A DNA stretch of 64,000 nucleotides from Oryzias latipes (taxonomy: Eukaryota > Chordata > Actinopteri > Beloniformes > Adrianichthyidae). Below, one piece after another: positions 1 to 23,400 of the stretch. The number at the start of each line of letters is the position of its first letter. Position 1 is the first letter of the stretch. Made by a program: the position numbers and the translations under genes. The notes beneath the pieces were generated by a model. The model was not told where the DNA came from and made no database searches. It saw only the letters and a program-made list of their open reading frames with translations. Location of the stretch: contig NC_019867.2 in NCBI RefSeq assembly GCF_002234675.1, forward strand, positions 18,756,184-18,820,183, read 5' to 3'.

Positions 1-350
1 AAATATCCCACCATAGGTTAAACCTGCAAAGTAGAATTATATATGTTTTAAGGCTATAAATTCCCTCTCTATTAATGCTATACACTTTCCTTAGACAGAA
101 ATAAACACTTTCCCACTTTTGTCTTGTTTAAGCTCTCAAAGATCAAAGCTTCGCAGAAGAATGAGTCAATTTCTATTGAATGAAAACAAAGATCTGACGG
201 CGATCCAAGATTTATGTGGATAGATATACGTATCTGTACAGGAGACACAACATGGAGGAGATTGAATAAAAAGGATAACAGCCAATCAGGATGCAGAACA
301 CAGTGCAATGTTAAAACAAATTATGTAAAATTGCACTGAAAAGAAATCTA
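1..350. repeat. Interspersed repeat, copy A (rictor intron 12, cut by window edge)
   Basis: This stretch aligns by eye over about 350 bases with 3,060-3,430: shared blocks include CCATAGGT, AAGTAG, TTTTAGGCT, the CTTGTTTAA(G/A)CTCTC block and GGTGCAGAACACA-like sequence. It resembles a common fish repeat that begins with a GGGGTTACGTTCTAAAA-type motif. Its class is not clear to me. The start lies outside the window. Confidence 0.6.
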
Positions 351-453
351 TGAAACAGCGAGACCGTGAAAGGTGAACCGCGACATAGCGAGGGAGCACT
401 GTCATCACATTTTTCAACACATTTGTTGAGGGTACATGAGATGTTGTCCTCAC

Positions 454-12299
<11,846 letters not shown>

Positions 12300-14222
12300 G
12301 TTTCCAGGAACATACACAACACCGGAAACTTCGCGGAATGTCGCGAGAACACGGACATCAAACGCAAATCGCTGCGGTGCAAATCACAGATCTGGGATCA
12401 GGCGAATCCCAGTTAATCCCTTAACCTCCAACGGCAATGAAAAAATAATCTGACCTGGCGACTGAACGACAGAAATAAACAGTTTAGTTAGCAGCAGTAT
12501 TCGAGTTTTAATTGCAAATGTAATATTTATTTATTAATATTTTTCAGCATGACCAATTTGCTAAATTTGTTTTTATAAAAACAAATCTTAGTTTTTTTGT
12601 TTGAGTTTGTGTCATGGTTCATGTTTTCATGTATGATTGGGATTTAGTGACAGGAATAATTTGTGCAAAATGTTTTGTAATATGGTTTAAACGTATGTTT
12701 TTATCCTAACTTTAGGGAAATATTTAAGTTGAAAACAAAAAATAATATGTTCTAACTTGATTTAAGGCAAGTTGTGTTATGTTAAAGTTATTGTTACAAA
12801 TAGGAAATATTCAAAGAATAAATAACAATAATAAGTACAACACAAGTAGTGCACATAATGGACCTGCTTAGAGGATTTGGACATCACTGCAGCTCCTTTT
12901 TCTGCACACATATCAGCAAAAACATAATTCTTTCATCTTCTCAGAGACTATTTTTGTTCAAACCCAAAGGGATTTTTGTTGCATTAGCCTGCTTAAATGA
13001 TTTTGCAATTACAGAAAGACCTTGACCTACTTTTTCATTCCAACCTCATGAGTCTTGATCATGAGTCTTGATGTCTGTCGCTGTATAGTTTATGACAGCT
13101 GGTCCCACAGAGCTTGTTACTTGAGTTCATAGAAGTGTACTCTAAACGATGAACAATACATGAATTATTTTTAGCTTCTCTCTTGAGTAAAAAACGTGTT
13201 TGTTTTTACTAACGTTGTGATACCAAAGACTTCTTTCATGCAAAAAATTCAAGACGTGTAAATTACAGAATAACTGGTTCATTAAAAAACAGAGGTACCA
13301 AAAGTAAAAGACGAATGTTTCAACATTTTCAGTTGTTATATTATCATTTTTTTTTAAAAGCTGCAAGAAAACTCAGGTTGCTATGACCACATTAACCACT
13401 AGATGGCGCTAATGCTTTACGAACACAAACCAAGACAGAAAAAAGATGGCCACTTAACCGGATAATGATAAATCATGTTATAAAATGGTTACGGTAGAAC
13501 AGGGGTGGGTTTATATAAGTTCGCTTCCTTCCACTCCCTTTCAAGCAATATTTATTTATATGATTAATTATCCAAAGTTTGATTAGTTGTGGTACGAATC
13601 TATAACTGATGATTGTATTGTTTTTATGTATTATTCCTATTTGATTGCTTGAAATGAACCATTTCAATTCAATTCAACTTTGGAAATGTGTTGAAAAATC
13701 ACTAATCCTTCCTCTTGAATGTTTATCACAAAACCTATTTATATTATGTTCACAGATATGTCTTCATTTCACTTCCAACTTTTATAAATGTCACCCGCGT
13801 AAAAGCGCAAAATAATCCATCAAATGCTTTAATAGGTGGTTTCTTTCACCTCTCACTTAAACCTCATTTTGAAGAACTTTTTTGCAGTTTCACTAGTCTG
13901 TTTTTCCCTTACTGCAAGTTTTCAAGTTATTTCAAGTCACTTCCTGTTTTTGTCTCTCCTTGTACAAAATGCATTGGGGTAAAACATCTGTAATTATGGA
14001 TTCAATGATGTTTCCTAAAACATTGTTAGACAAACACTAACCTATTATATCTACATTATCTATTGCTCTAGTGTTTCTTTGGAGTCTTCCTGGCAATACC
14101 CATTTCCCAAAATGACCATTAATGTATCTAAGAATCCAAATGTGCATTTTAATTATCCATTATCTGAGTTAAGAATTGTGCCTAAAAGAGCAGAACCAAG
14201 AATTTCCGTTTTTCCACAATCT
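12300..14222. other. Intergenic region between C5orf34 and rictor (rictor promoter side)
   Basis: About 1.9 kb between two minus-strand genes. The GC-richer first 150 bases next to the rictor start are the likely rictor promoter and 5' UTR. The rest is AT-rich, without exons, clear repeats or RNA genes that I can support. Confidence 0.6.
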
Positions 14223-14228
14223 TTTATT
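14223..14228 (-). terminator. Polyadenylation signal for the C5orf34 homolog
   Basis: AATAAA on the minus strand, about 60 bases after the C5orf34 stop codon. Position and orientation fit, but no transcript end was observed. Confidence 0.55.
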
Positions 14229-14289
14229 TTTGAAAACACAATAAACTATACATTCATTCAAAAGTTTAAATTGACTTTTATAGCTGTAA

Positions 14290-17200
14290 TCACACATCAG
14301 TCATTTCTCCTTGGATTGATCCCTTGTATGTCCGTGTTGTAGCAGACATAAGAGCATCGATGTCTCGAATGGCTTTAGAGGTATTTTCAAGAGCTTCAGC
14401 AATGCAGTCGTCATTCACAGGCTCACAGGTGACCTCAGCAAAAGCGTCTTTGAACACTGCACACTCGTCCTCCCTTTTTGGCACACGGCTGTTTTCCAGC
14501 AGGACTGGATGCAATATGTTAAAGAGTTATCATCTGTTTATGTATATACACACACAATACTGAGTTGGAACATTTTGGAACTCATTTTAAAAGAACACGC
14601 TGAAAGATACAATTGAATCGCGTTATCTTCTCCAGTTCTGCAGCAACAATACATGACCTGAAAGAGAACAGAAAAGTAAGATACCCATATAAAGTAAGAT
14701 GATGAGGAAATACTTCCCTTACCGATTATCTGCTCCATGTGTCACATTCATCTGTTGCTCAACAGTCACAGAGCTGCATGGATTTTTTTCTAATGTTCCA
14801 GATTCATAACTTTTTTTGCTCTGCAAATAAAAGCATGCATCACACTGTTACCCAAATAGAAGTTTACTTTATGGGTAAACACTGGACCAGTTGAGGTACC
14901 AGTACCTCTTGAAGGCAGCTGGGAGAGGCAGGGAATTTCAGTAACTGCTTGGCCTGGTTATAAATAGCAAGGATCCTGTAAAGAAGCAAAAAAAAAGTTG
15001 GGAGTGTGTTAAAGATCTGAAAAATGTTGAAGACTTTAAACGTGTTGAACGTCTGCTAGAGATCTCACCTATTTGCACGATTCACAACAGAGCACACGGA
15101 GTACATCTGTCCGTGTACATCAGGTGGAAGACTGTTTAAGTGGTAAGTGAGCTTTTTTGCCTGCAGGAAATCAAACGATTGAATGAAAATTGAACAAGCT
15201 GGTAAAAAAAAAAAACAGCCTTTAAAATATGTTGTATAAAATATGTTTATGATGCAAGCTGACCTGCTTCGACTGAAGATCAAATTTGTGATGGGTAAAA
15301 TAAGAATTGCTGATGCCAGTAGAACGAATGACTGATCCATCTCCAGGGCAAATCTCAATGCCTGTTCCACTCAGTATCCTAATAACAAGCAACATTTATT
15401 GCAGAACTGGACATGTCATGTCAGTGCAGCACTAAATAAAAGTTTATTTTTCTCACCTCATGCACTCAGCATCAAATTCTACCAAAAAAAACAAGATATA
15501 TGTGCAACTGATGACCTGCTGAAATGCTTCAAAACCCACTCCGATCATCTTTTGTTTTATTGTAAAAGCATTCCCAGTGGTCTTTTAATTATGATTATGC
15601 CCTTTTTAGACCATTTTTTTTTCAATTTGTCATTTTCTAGGATTTAGTTTCTGCAGAACGGCAGTAGTTCATTAAAATGTTTTTACCGCTGAGTTGTAGG
15701 CAGGACCCCTGGCACAGAGTATGGTAAGCCTTCTCCCATTTCCCATCATCTCTCTATTTACACTCTCTCCAACTGGCTTACAGCCTCTCACAACCCTAAC
15801 CTGATCTTAGTGCTATAACAAAAAGGCTGCGCAATATTGGAGCTATCCAGCCGTACAGTTTTGAGCCACATGCCAGCTCAGACGAGGAAAATGAAGACGC
15901 ACATGGATCTAGTTGTCTTAAAGTGGATGCATCAGAATGGAGTTTGTGGCCTTTGCAGGTTCTACGTTACATGTCCAAGCTTTTCCAGTGCATTTTTTCA
16001 TCTGTTCCTGATTCACAATGATTTGTACAAAGAAATACTCAGATTTGCAATTTTAAACTCAAATGCTCTTTTTTTATATGTCCTTCATCATGAGGAAAAT
16101 GCTGCAAAAAATGGGATTTTCATCAGAGTGAGTCCTTAAAACAAACCCTGAAAAGAAGCATAACTACCTGTAAATAATTCCTTGACACCACACTATTTTC
16201 ACAAGGTCTGTTGGAATGTCTGATACCTTTCCTCTGACCAATGGATCCTTCACCTTCCACCTAAAACATGGACATAAGAGCTGAGACATGAACCATTACT
16301 ATGAGGGAATTGAGCCAATTTATCAACCAAACCTGTGCCAATGAGGCAGTGGACATGTGAGAGACAGTGCCTGAGGGAGTTGGGAAATTCTTTCCTCACA
16401 AGGCATATCGGATGTTTCCCTGTTGGTCCCTGTAGAAATGCTCGAGTCTGACGCCTCTACGTCTTCAGAAAAATGAGACATCCAGTGATGGCGGACCAAA
16501 GACAAAGGGTAGGCCCATGTGGGAGAGAAAGCACTGCAAGAGTGATGCTGGACAACTGTGGCGGATTGAAACATCTGTATCGGTTTGGAGGAGAGAACAC
16601 AGTAATCACACTTTACAGCCTGAGATAGATAAAAGCAAATGTTTAAGAAAAAGCATTACCTTCTCTGGAGCAGGAGTGACTTTTCCAGTCTTATCCGACT
16701 TTGCGCTCACTCTACTCTGACTCAGCATTTTAGTGCAATCCTCTACACTGTTAAAGATCAGACTGCAGGCTTGTGTCTGACTGTCTGTGCCGTCCAAACA
16801 CTGCAAACCGGGACGCTGACTTTCATCCCGACTCAAGCTGCATGTGAACTCCACCGAGAACGTTTCACCTGAGGGTGACAATATCAACGCGGCTCGGTCC
16901 TCCTCCGACTTAATCCCAATCTCACCCCCAGGTCTGTCCTCAGCCTGAAAGGATGACCTCTCAGGCCACTGAACACACTGTTCCACAAAGAAAAACCCCT
17001 ACAAAGGATATGTAAAAGGGTTAGATATACACTAACATAAAAGGAGATAATAGTAGGAGGACATATAGCAATGATAACCTTCTTTTTGTCAGCAGAGATG
17101 AGTTCTTCTGGCAGATACGGTCGACTTGCATAGTTATTTCTAAATTCTAAGGCAGCAACAACCAGCTCCTGTGTAAACAAACGACAAACGTTAAGTAGTC

Positions 17201-17781
17201 CTGATTTTAAAACAATATTCCACTGAAAACAAGCTATTACATGAAAATGTTCTTTTTTTTTAATAATCAGGAGGAATTCAAAAAGGCACTAACAAAGAAA
17301 TCCAAAAGTATGGTCCAAATATTGCAGAACAATAAAATTATATAAAATATAGGGCTTACAAGAACATTTAATCTTTTAAAGGAAATGCATTTTTTTTCTA
17401 TTCTATGTTTAATAAGATAATAAAATAATTTAAACCTCAGGACTGTTAAATTTTGATGTGCCAGTTTTACAGTATTTGTAGTGTTTTCTTGATTCATCGT
17501 CATGTTGATAAAGTTTGGGGAGGGAAAAAAAACAAGTAGTTTAAAAGAAACAGAGTGAAAGAAACCCGGAAGTGCACCTTGTATGCACTGACAGTGAACC
17601 TGGTCCTCTGTCGTACTCTCTCTGTGGGCTGTGGAGGATGTCCGCGAGGGTCTGCGGGTTTCTCCAGCAAAAATTCACTTCCGCACGAGGACAGCTGCAA
17701 CCGCGTTCCGTCTCTGTAACGAACATCCACTGACTCGTCTTCATACATTATGATTAAACTCACTCCGGCGTCGGTATCCAT
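14290..17781 (-). CDS. C5orf34: C5orf34 homolog (uncharacterised conserved vertebrate protein)
   Basis: Eleven exons, all GT-AG: 17781-17578, 17168-17079, 16998-16660, 16574-16333, 16260-16168, 15378-15264, 15160-15069, 14975-14906, 14820-14723, 14657-14611, 14504-14290. They total 1,605 bases, 534 aa plus stop, with consistent phases. Conserved segments match human C5orf34: [20 protein letters not shown] with [64 protein letters not shown] and [11 protein letters not shown]. The family has no firmly established function that I know of. The start at 17781 is the first ATG that gives the conserved N-terminus; an in-frame GTG lies 21 bases upstream. The middle (exon 3) is poorly conserved. Exon 2 has a weak donor (AAG|GTTATC) before an 80-base intron. 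The product is somewhat shorter than the human protein (about 640 aa). Confidence 0.93.
15520..16142. repeat. Inverted-repeat-ended interspersed element, copy 1 (C5orf34 intron 5)
   Basis: A segment of about 620 bases starting CTTCAAAACCCACTCCGATC and ending with the complement-like CATCAGAGTGAGTCCTTAAA. It shares long blocks with 43,950-44,440, for example TTATGATTATGC, TTTCTAGGA(T/C)(T/A)TAGTTTCTGCAG, GAGTTGTAGG and AAAGAAATACTCAGA. The inverted ends and lack of coding sequence suggest a non-autonomous DNA element whose family I cannot name. Confidence 0.6.
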
Positions 17782-18149
17782 CCCTTCGACTGGGTCATTC
17801 ACACATCACGCTGTTACCACTTTTGTAAACAACGTCACGAGAGCTTGTTCGCGCGCTCAACTAGCGTTCCCGGATGCTCCTTCGTCGACCTGGATTTCTT
17901 AAAAAAAAAAAAAAAGGAAGAGCTCATGTGACATCCATATTTATTGTAAAAATCAAGAACTAGTTTAAAATGTTAAACTGTCTTAATGACATTTATCGGG
18001 TTTTCACCAATTCTATATCCAATTTACTTTTAACAATCAATTAAAAAACGAAACCAAAAAACAATACAACAGGTGAGAGAAAACATTATACATACTGTGC
18101 AAACTACACATCTACAAACAGCATCACAGTTCAGAGGTTTCAATGATCT

Positions 18150-18330
18150 TTTGAACATTTTTTTTTATTTCAAACTCAAATTGAAAAATAAACACAAGAG
18201 TTAAAAATAGACAAAACAAAACAAATGAGCTTGAAAAGAAGTGGGTGGAAGAACAATCCTGTGTGGTCCCACCCCTTTCCCCGACACCTTATGCTGGGCA
18301 TATTTCTATTTACAGTTTTTCTCTCTCATA
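18150..18330. repeat. Interspersed repeat flanking the LINE remnant, left copy
   Basis: A segment with TTTATTTCAAACTCAAATTG, TGAGCTTGAAAAGAAGTGGG and TGGTCCCACCCCTTTCCCCG. It matches 19,730-19,910 in the same order and orientation. This looks like a widespread fish repeat; I cannot assign it further. Confidence 0.5.
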
Positions 18331-18829
18331 AAATTCAAATTACTTTCAGTATGACACCTTTGCAAAACAGACATTTGCTTATTTGTTGTTATTGATAATT
18401 TCTAGCCTTGTAATGTCCATCAGTGACATCTTGTATGTTGTTTTGAATACAAGTAAACTTTTACTTTGTTTTAAACATTCATTCATCCCGTTCGATAAAT
18501 CCACAGCACAAATTGATAAGCACATTTTCTTTTTTGTAGTGCGATTGCACTGCTTTTCAAAGTTCAGCTGTTATCTTAAATCGTAATCCCCATCTCTGTC
18601 CTTGCACATTTGTTGTATGTTTACTGGAAGGAAGTTGTTTCTGGCTTTAAAGATAATGAGTTTCACTAGTTACCATCATTTCAATAAACCAGACTTTAAA
18701 AAAAGTGTATTCATATGTGTCCCAAATCTGTGTATCATTCATTCATTTGCTTTTCAAATAAAAATAAAAAAAATGAGAAAACGATTCGTTTTTCCTTTTT
18801 CTATATGACCACTGTTGAGGGTCATATGA

Positions 18830-19600
18830 GACAACCATCACAGAAACCGATGAACTGGTTTACACTTCAGCAGCAGTGGTCCTTGAGATGCTTGGTTATC
18901 CTGATATTACAGGACAGCACTGAAGCACTCATCCTGATAGCTCAGGAACAAGCCCTGAGCACCAGAGCGATAGAGGCTCAGATCTACCACACCAGACAAG
19001 ACCCAAGGTGTAGGCTGTGCAAAGAGGCGCCTGAAACAATCCAGCACTTAACTGCAAGGTGTAAGATGCTGGCAGGGAAAGCATTCATGGAGCGCCACAC
19101 CCAAGTGGCTGGAATAATATACAGAAACATGTGTGCAGAATATGGAACTGAAAAGCCCAAAGCCAAAATGGGAAACACTTCAGAAGGTGGTAGAGAATGA
19201 GGGAGCAAAGACCCTGTGAGACTTCCAGATCCAGACTGACAGGATGGTAATGGCAAACCAACCAGACATTGTAGTGGTGGATAAAGAACAGAGGAAAGCC
19301 GTTGTGGTGGATGTGGCAGTGCCAAGCGATGGGAACATAGGGAAGAAGGAACATGAGAAACTGGAGAAATACCAGGGACTCAGAGAAGAACAGGAGAAAG
19401 CATGGAAAGTGAAGGTGACAGTGGTGGCTGTGGTAATTGGAGCTCTCGGGGCAGAAACCCCCAAGCTGGAGGAGTGGCTACAGCAGGTCGATGGAAAGAC
19501 CTAAGACCTCTTAGTTCAGAAAATGACAGTGCTAGGAACAGCTAAAATACTGTGCAGGACCCCTCAAGCCTGCCCTGGCCCCTGGTGGACCCGAGCTTGG
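18830..19600 (+). mobile_element. 3' end of a non-LTR retrotransposon with a restriction-like endonuclease (R2/R4/NeSL group)
   Basis: Two frames carry the C-terminal end of a LINE polyprotein. Near 18,900-19,200 it reads ALSTRAIEAQIYHTRQDPRC followed by RLCKEAPETIQHLTARCKML, a CCHC-type zinc motif (C-x2-C, H, C). From about 19,244 it reads RMVMANQPDIVVVDKEQRKA, VVVDVAVPSDGNIGKKEHEK and ALGAETPKLEEWLQQ, the PD-(D/E)xK-like endonuclease tail typical of these fish elements. The reverse transcriptase part is missing, as expected for a 5'-truncated insertion, and one frame change separates the two pieces. Dong/Rex6-like is possible, but I cannot separate subfamilies. Confidence 0.8.
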
Positions 19601-19729
19601 GTGAGAAACCACCCACACAAAAGCCTGAATTGTTATTAATGTTAAAGCATGTTTTAAAATAAGTATTTCCATGGATAAATTATGACATTTGTGATTTTGA
19701 AGTGAGCGTTTTTAACCGTGGGTTGTATT

Positions 19730-19910
19730 GGAGTTTATTTTTTATTTTTATTTCAAACACAAGATGACAATGAACGCAATAGTTAATAATAGACGGATTA
19801 AAAAAAACAACTAATGTGCTTGAAAAGGAGTGAACTAGAAGAAAAATCTTGTATTGTCCCATCCCTTTTTACAACACCTTACGTTATGCATGTGTTTAAG
19901 ATATATGGTT
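19730..19910. repeat. Interspersed repeat flanking the LINE remnant, right copy
   Basis: Matches the left copy at 18,150-18,330: TTTATTTCAAACACAAGATG, TGTGCTTGAAAAGGAGTGAA and TTGTCCCATCCC. Same orientation, diverged. Confidence 0.5.
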
Positions 19911-20239
19911 CATAATTTCTCTATGAATGTCATATTAAATTTATTAAAGTATGTCATTGATATTACATTTTCTTGGACAACGCTTTTTTGTGAGAAGAAA
20001 ATACTGTATAAACGTGTTCTACGAATGAAGTTAGACTGGACTGGACTTTTTTTTAAGTTTGTAAAAAATCAACAGTAGATGGCGCCAATCTTCTCTTGGC
20101 AGTAACTCGACATTTAAACCAACGAGGAAGAAGAAGGACTATAATTTAAATGGTATGATTATAGTTTTTTTGAGCAGGACCAGGTTTTATGAGGAGAATT
20201 CAGGGGTGGTTTTTTTGTTTTCTTTTTTTTTGTTAGGTA

Positions 20240-20335
20240 GTCCCCACTCTGACCCACACTCCAACACAGTAGGTGGCGGTAATGCACCTTCACGTTGGTG
20301 CCTCCCGCCGTTAAAGCCACAAGAAGAAGAAGAAG
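20240..20335. repeat. Short dispersed repeat with GTAGGTGGCGGTAATGCACC core
   Basis: The ACACAGTAGGTGGCGGTAAT core followed by a GAAGAAGAAG tail recurs in vertebrate genomes next to genes. It lies about 150 bases upstream of the first rnf34 coding exon. Class unknown to me. Confidence 0.4.
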
Positions 20336-20481
20336 GAGGAGCACTTTAACAATACTACGATTGGCTCGTATCTCTCCTCACGAACTAAGCCGCTTACATC
20401 ACTGAATCCATCGACTTTAAATGGCTGTATGATGATTACGCCGCTACTTTTCTCTTTCTCAGTCGCGACACTGGAGCTGCA

Positions 20482-23400
20482 ATGAAGGTTTGACATTCTC
20501 ATCCAAACCATCATAATTCAGTCATAGCTCTGTGGAGATGATCGCTAGCACTGCAGTGCAGGAACTGTCTATGTTAGCTAGTAGAAGAGTCGTAGCCTTC
20601 TTCGTGTTGTTGTGCCGGAGAGCTGATGCTCTGTCATATCTTCATTGTCAAAAATATTTAGACGACACTGCGATTGTATTGATAGCGACATTTAATTATG
20701 ATTATGTGGCACAGGTCATTTATTTGAAAACCTTTTGTTAGTCAGTGTTTACCCGGCGGTACATATTGTTCCTGCTTTTAATTGTTTTTGATTGTTTATA
20801 TTATTGGAGTGCTTCAAGGTTAGTCTAAAATCTTCAATTGTCTCTATAAAAACAAAGGAAATCTGCGTCGTAACCATCATGAGTCACAAACTTCCATTGC
20901 AAGTAAATAGTTGGTTTTCTCCTCAGGCAGGGGCCTCGTCCGTGTGGGCTTCATGCTGTGGTATCTTGAATGAAGTCATGGGAACCGGGGCCGTCAGAGG
21001 TCAGCAGCCAGGGTTTGGCGCTGGTGCGGGGCCATTCAGGTTTGCCCCCAGTGCTGGCTACTCAACGTACCCTCCCACGAGCTCAGGAAGCCCCACGCTG
21101 GTATGCAAGGCCTGTGGTCAGGCCTTCACAGTCTTCAGGAGGAAGGTAGGCTTTTCAAGGAGAATGCATCCTTTCCATCTCATATGCTGATGTGAGCACA
21201 AATGACAAGTATTTGCTTTACGCTAGGGCTGCACGATATGAGGAAAACTCAGCAAAACAACCAAAAACATCATTTCAATTTCACTGCAATGGTTCAATTC
21301 AAATAAGAGTCAACAGAACTGAAATGGGACTCCAAATGACCCTAGTGATGATGAACATAAGAGAAAAAAATGGATCTGTTTCTGTTAATCTGTTTGTGTA
21401 CACTGTGTTGATCACATCAGCCCACTCTGTTGAATTGCAATGATTTTATTTGTTTTGCTTTTACTTGTTCTTTATTTTGTTAGGCACTACAGGCGGAAAC
21501 ATTTGCTATAACTCGGCATAATACATCTTTTAATGTTTTTCATGGGATCAAAATATCCACAGTTGCATTAAAAGTTGACAGTTATTCTATCTTTATACAT
21601 GTGGATTAAACATGAAGCATTTGGTCTTTGCAGATCTATAATCACCATGGGACAACTGACATGGCTTGTTTTAGCAATATTTCAGACCAAATGTCGAAAA
21701 TAAAACCAAAAGTCCCATGTGTCTTACTTGCACAAAAACTGCACAAACAAATCCTGATTATTGATTTATGTAAGTAATTTTTTTTTTATGATCAGCCTTC
21801 TGATATCATAAAAAAACACTAGGCTTGATTACTGATGTGATCTGATTTTTGGAAACCTAAATAAATCGGACCTCCCCTCAATTTTAGTCAGTCCTCTAAA
21901 TTTATAAATGTAATATATTTTGGTAAAAGAAAAATATGTTTACCTTTCAACATCCAGTTCAGTTAATATTCCTGTCAGTCTGAAAGCAAGTCAAAAAACG
22001 AACACGTCTTAATGGTCAATAGCATGAAATTATAAATGAATTATGGAAAATGTATACTGTGACATAAATAAACCCGGAGTTTAAAAACGTTGAATGATTT
22101 ATTTTTTGCCTTTGTAAAAATAAAATGACAATATCTAAACCAAAACTATTTAGCATTCCTCTGCCATGCAGGTGAACAGGAATCTCTGATTGCTCCTCTT
22201 TCTTCTGCAGCATGTTTGCTGCGACTGCAGGAAGAGCTTCTGCTTTCTGTGCTGCGTGCTGCAGGAGAACCTGCGCATCTGTGCCACTTGCCATTTACTA
22301 AAGGCTACCGCCTTTCAACGTCCACGCCTCATGCGCCTGCGTGTGAAGGACCTGCGTCAGTACCTACAGCTGCGAAACATTCCCACTGATACCTGCAGGG
22401 AGAAGGAAGACCTAGTGGACTTGGTGCTTCGTCACCAAGGCATCGAGGAAGAGGAGGAGGACGACCCTGACGCAGCCAGCCTTCGCTCGCGTAGCCTGTA
22501 CACCGCAGCCCCCTCCACCACACAGTCTGCCTCCGAACTGTCAGCCTTTGCTGCCTCTCAGGAGGAACCTCTCAGCAGAAGCGACAGCTCTGACACCAAC
22601 CAGGTAAGGGTCAACCTTAATGACAAAAACTATCTGAAGAGAAGAAGAAAAACGGTGTCACTAGTAGTTTTGACAGCTGTTGCTGCTTCTTCTTAACACA
22701 AGTTGGACCTGTTATGCCATCTTGCAGCAGTTTCCTTTAGGGGTCGTCCATAATTTTCATTGTTTTCACGTTCCCCCAAACCCTACCCCGAGAAGAGAGG
22801 GTTAGAACTCTGCAGAACCTTTTTAATTTTTTTACGATTGTCAGCACTGAATTTGAATCGAGCAGACTTTGAGTTTTGTCAAGACCTTTTATCGTTGGTC
22901 AAAATACAATAGGTGAGGAAAAATAAACCCTAAATCGTGGACATCTTTACACATCACAAGGGTACGCACAAGTTCACTAAAGTCTCACTGTGATGGAGAA
23001 GCTGTCACTGGTGCAGGAGAGCACCTTACCAATTCTATTCTATTCTGACTGTCTGCATGGATTAGGCTGTCCCCGCAGCACTGCAGTGCATACGCAAACA
23101 AACATGCGTGCACAGGATTGACTGTCACCGTAAAACGCTGTCAAACATGCAACCATGCTTGTTGGCCATTCCACCTTGTGCTTCACAAAGTTTGTAGTGA
23201 TTGCCAAAGGTGCACACTTGGTAAAGCACATGTTACTAATGCAGTAAGATCCTGTAGATTAACCATTGTCCGATCACCACACATACACTTGAAACCAGAT
23301 AACAGGAAATGATGTCGACACAAACTCTCATGTCAAAATTGTTTCTTAGTAGAAACGAGTTTTATTTACTAAATGCTCCTGTTGCTGATTTTAAATAATA

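Larger units (their letters stand above)
17782..20481. other. Intergenic region between C5orf34 and rnf34, rich in repeats
   Basis: About 2.7 kb between divergently transcribed genes. The first 100 bases next to C5orf34 and the last 100 or so before the rnf34 ATG (20,380-20,481) are probable promoters and 5' UTRs. The centre holds a LINE 3' end (18,830-19,600) bracketed by two related repeats, and a short repeat lies at 20,240-20,335. This interval also marks the change from human 5p to human 12q gene content. Confidence 0.6.

Noticed and set aside
16639-16872. Plus-strand open frame in the C5orf34 region
   Set aside because: Antisense to C5orf34 exon 3, which has correct splice sites and phase.
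17781-17802. Upstream GTG start for C5orf34
   Set aside because: Nuclear vertebrate genes rarely use GTG, and the ATG at 17781 gives the conserved N-terminus.
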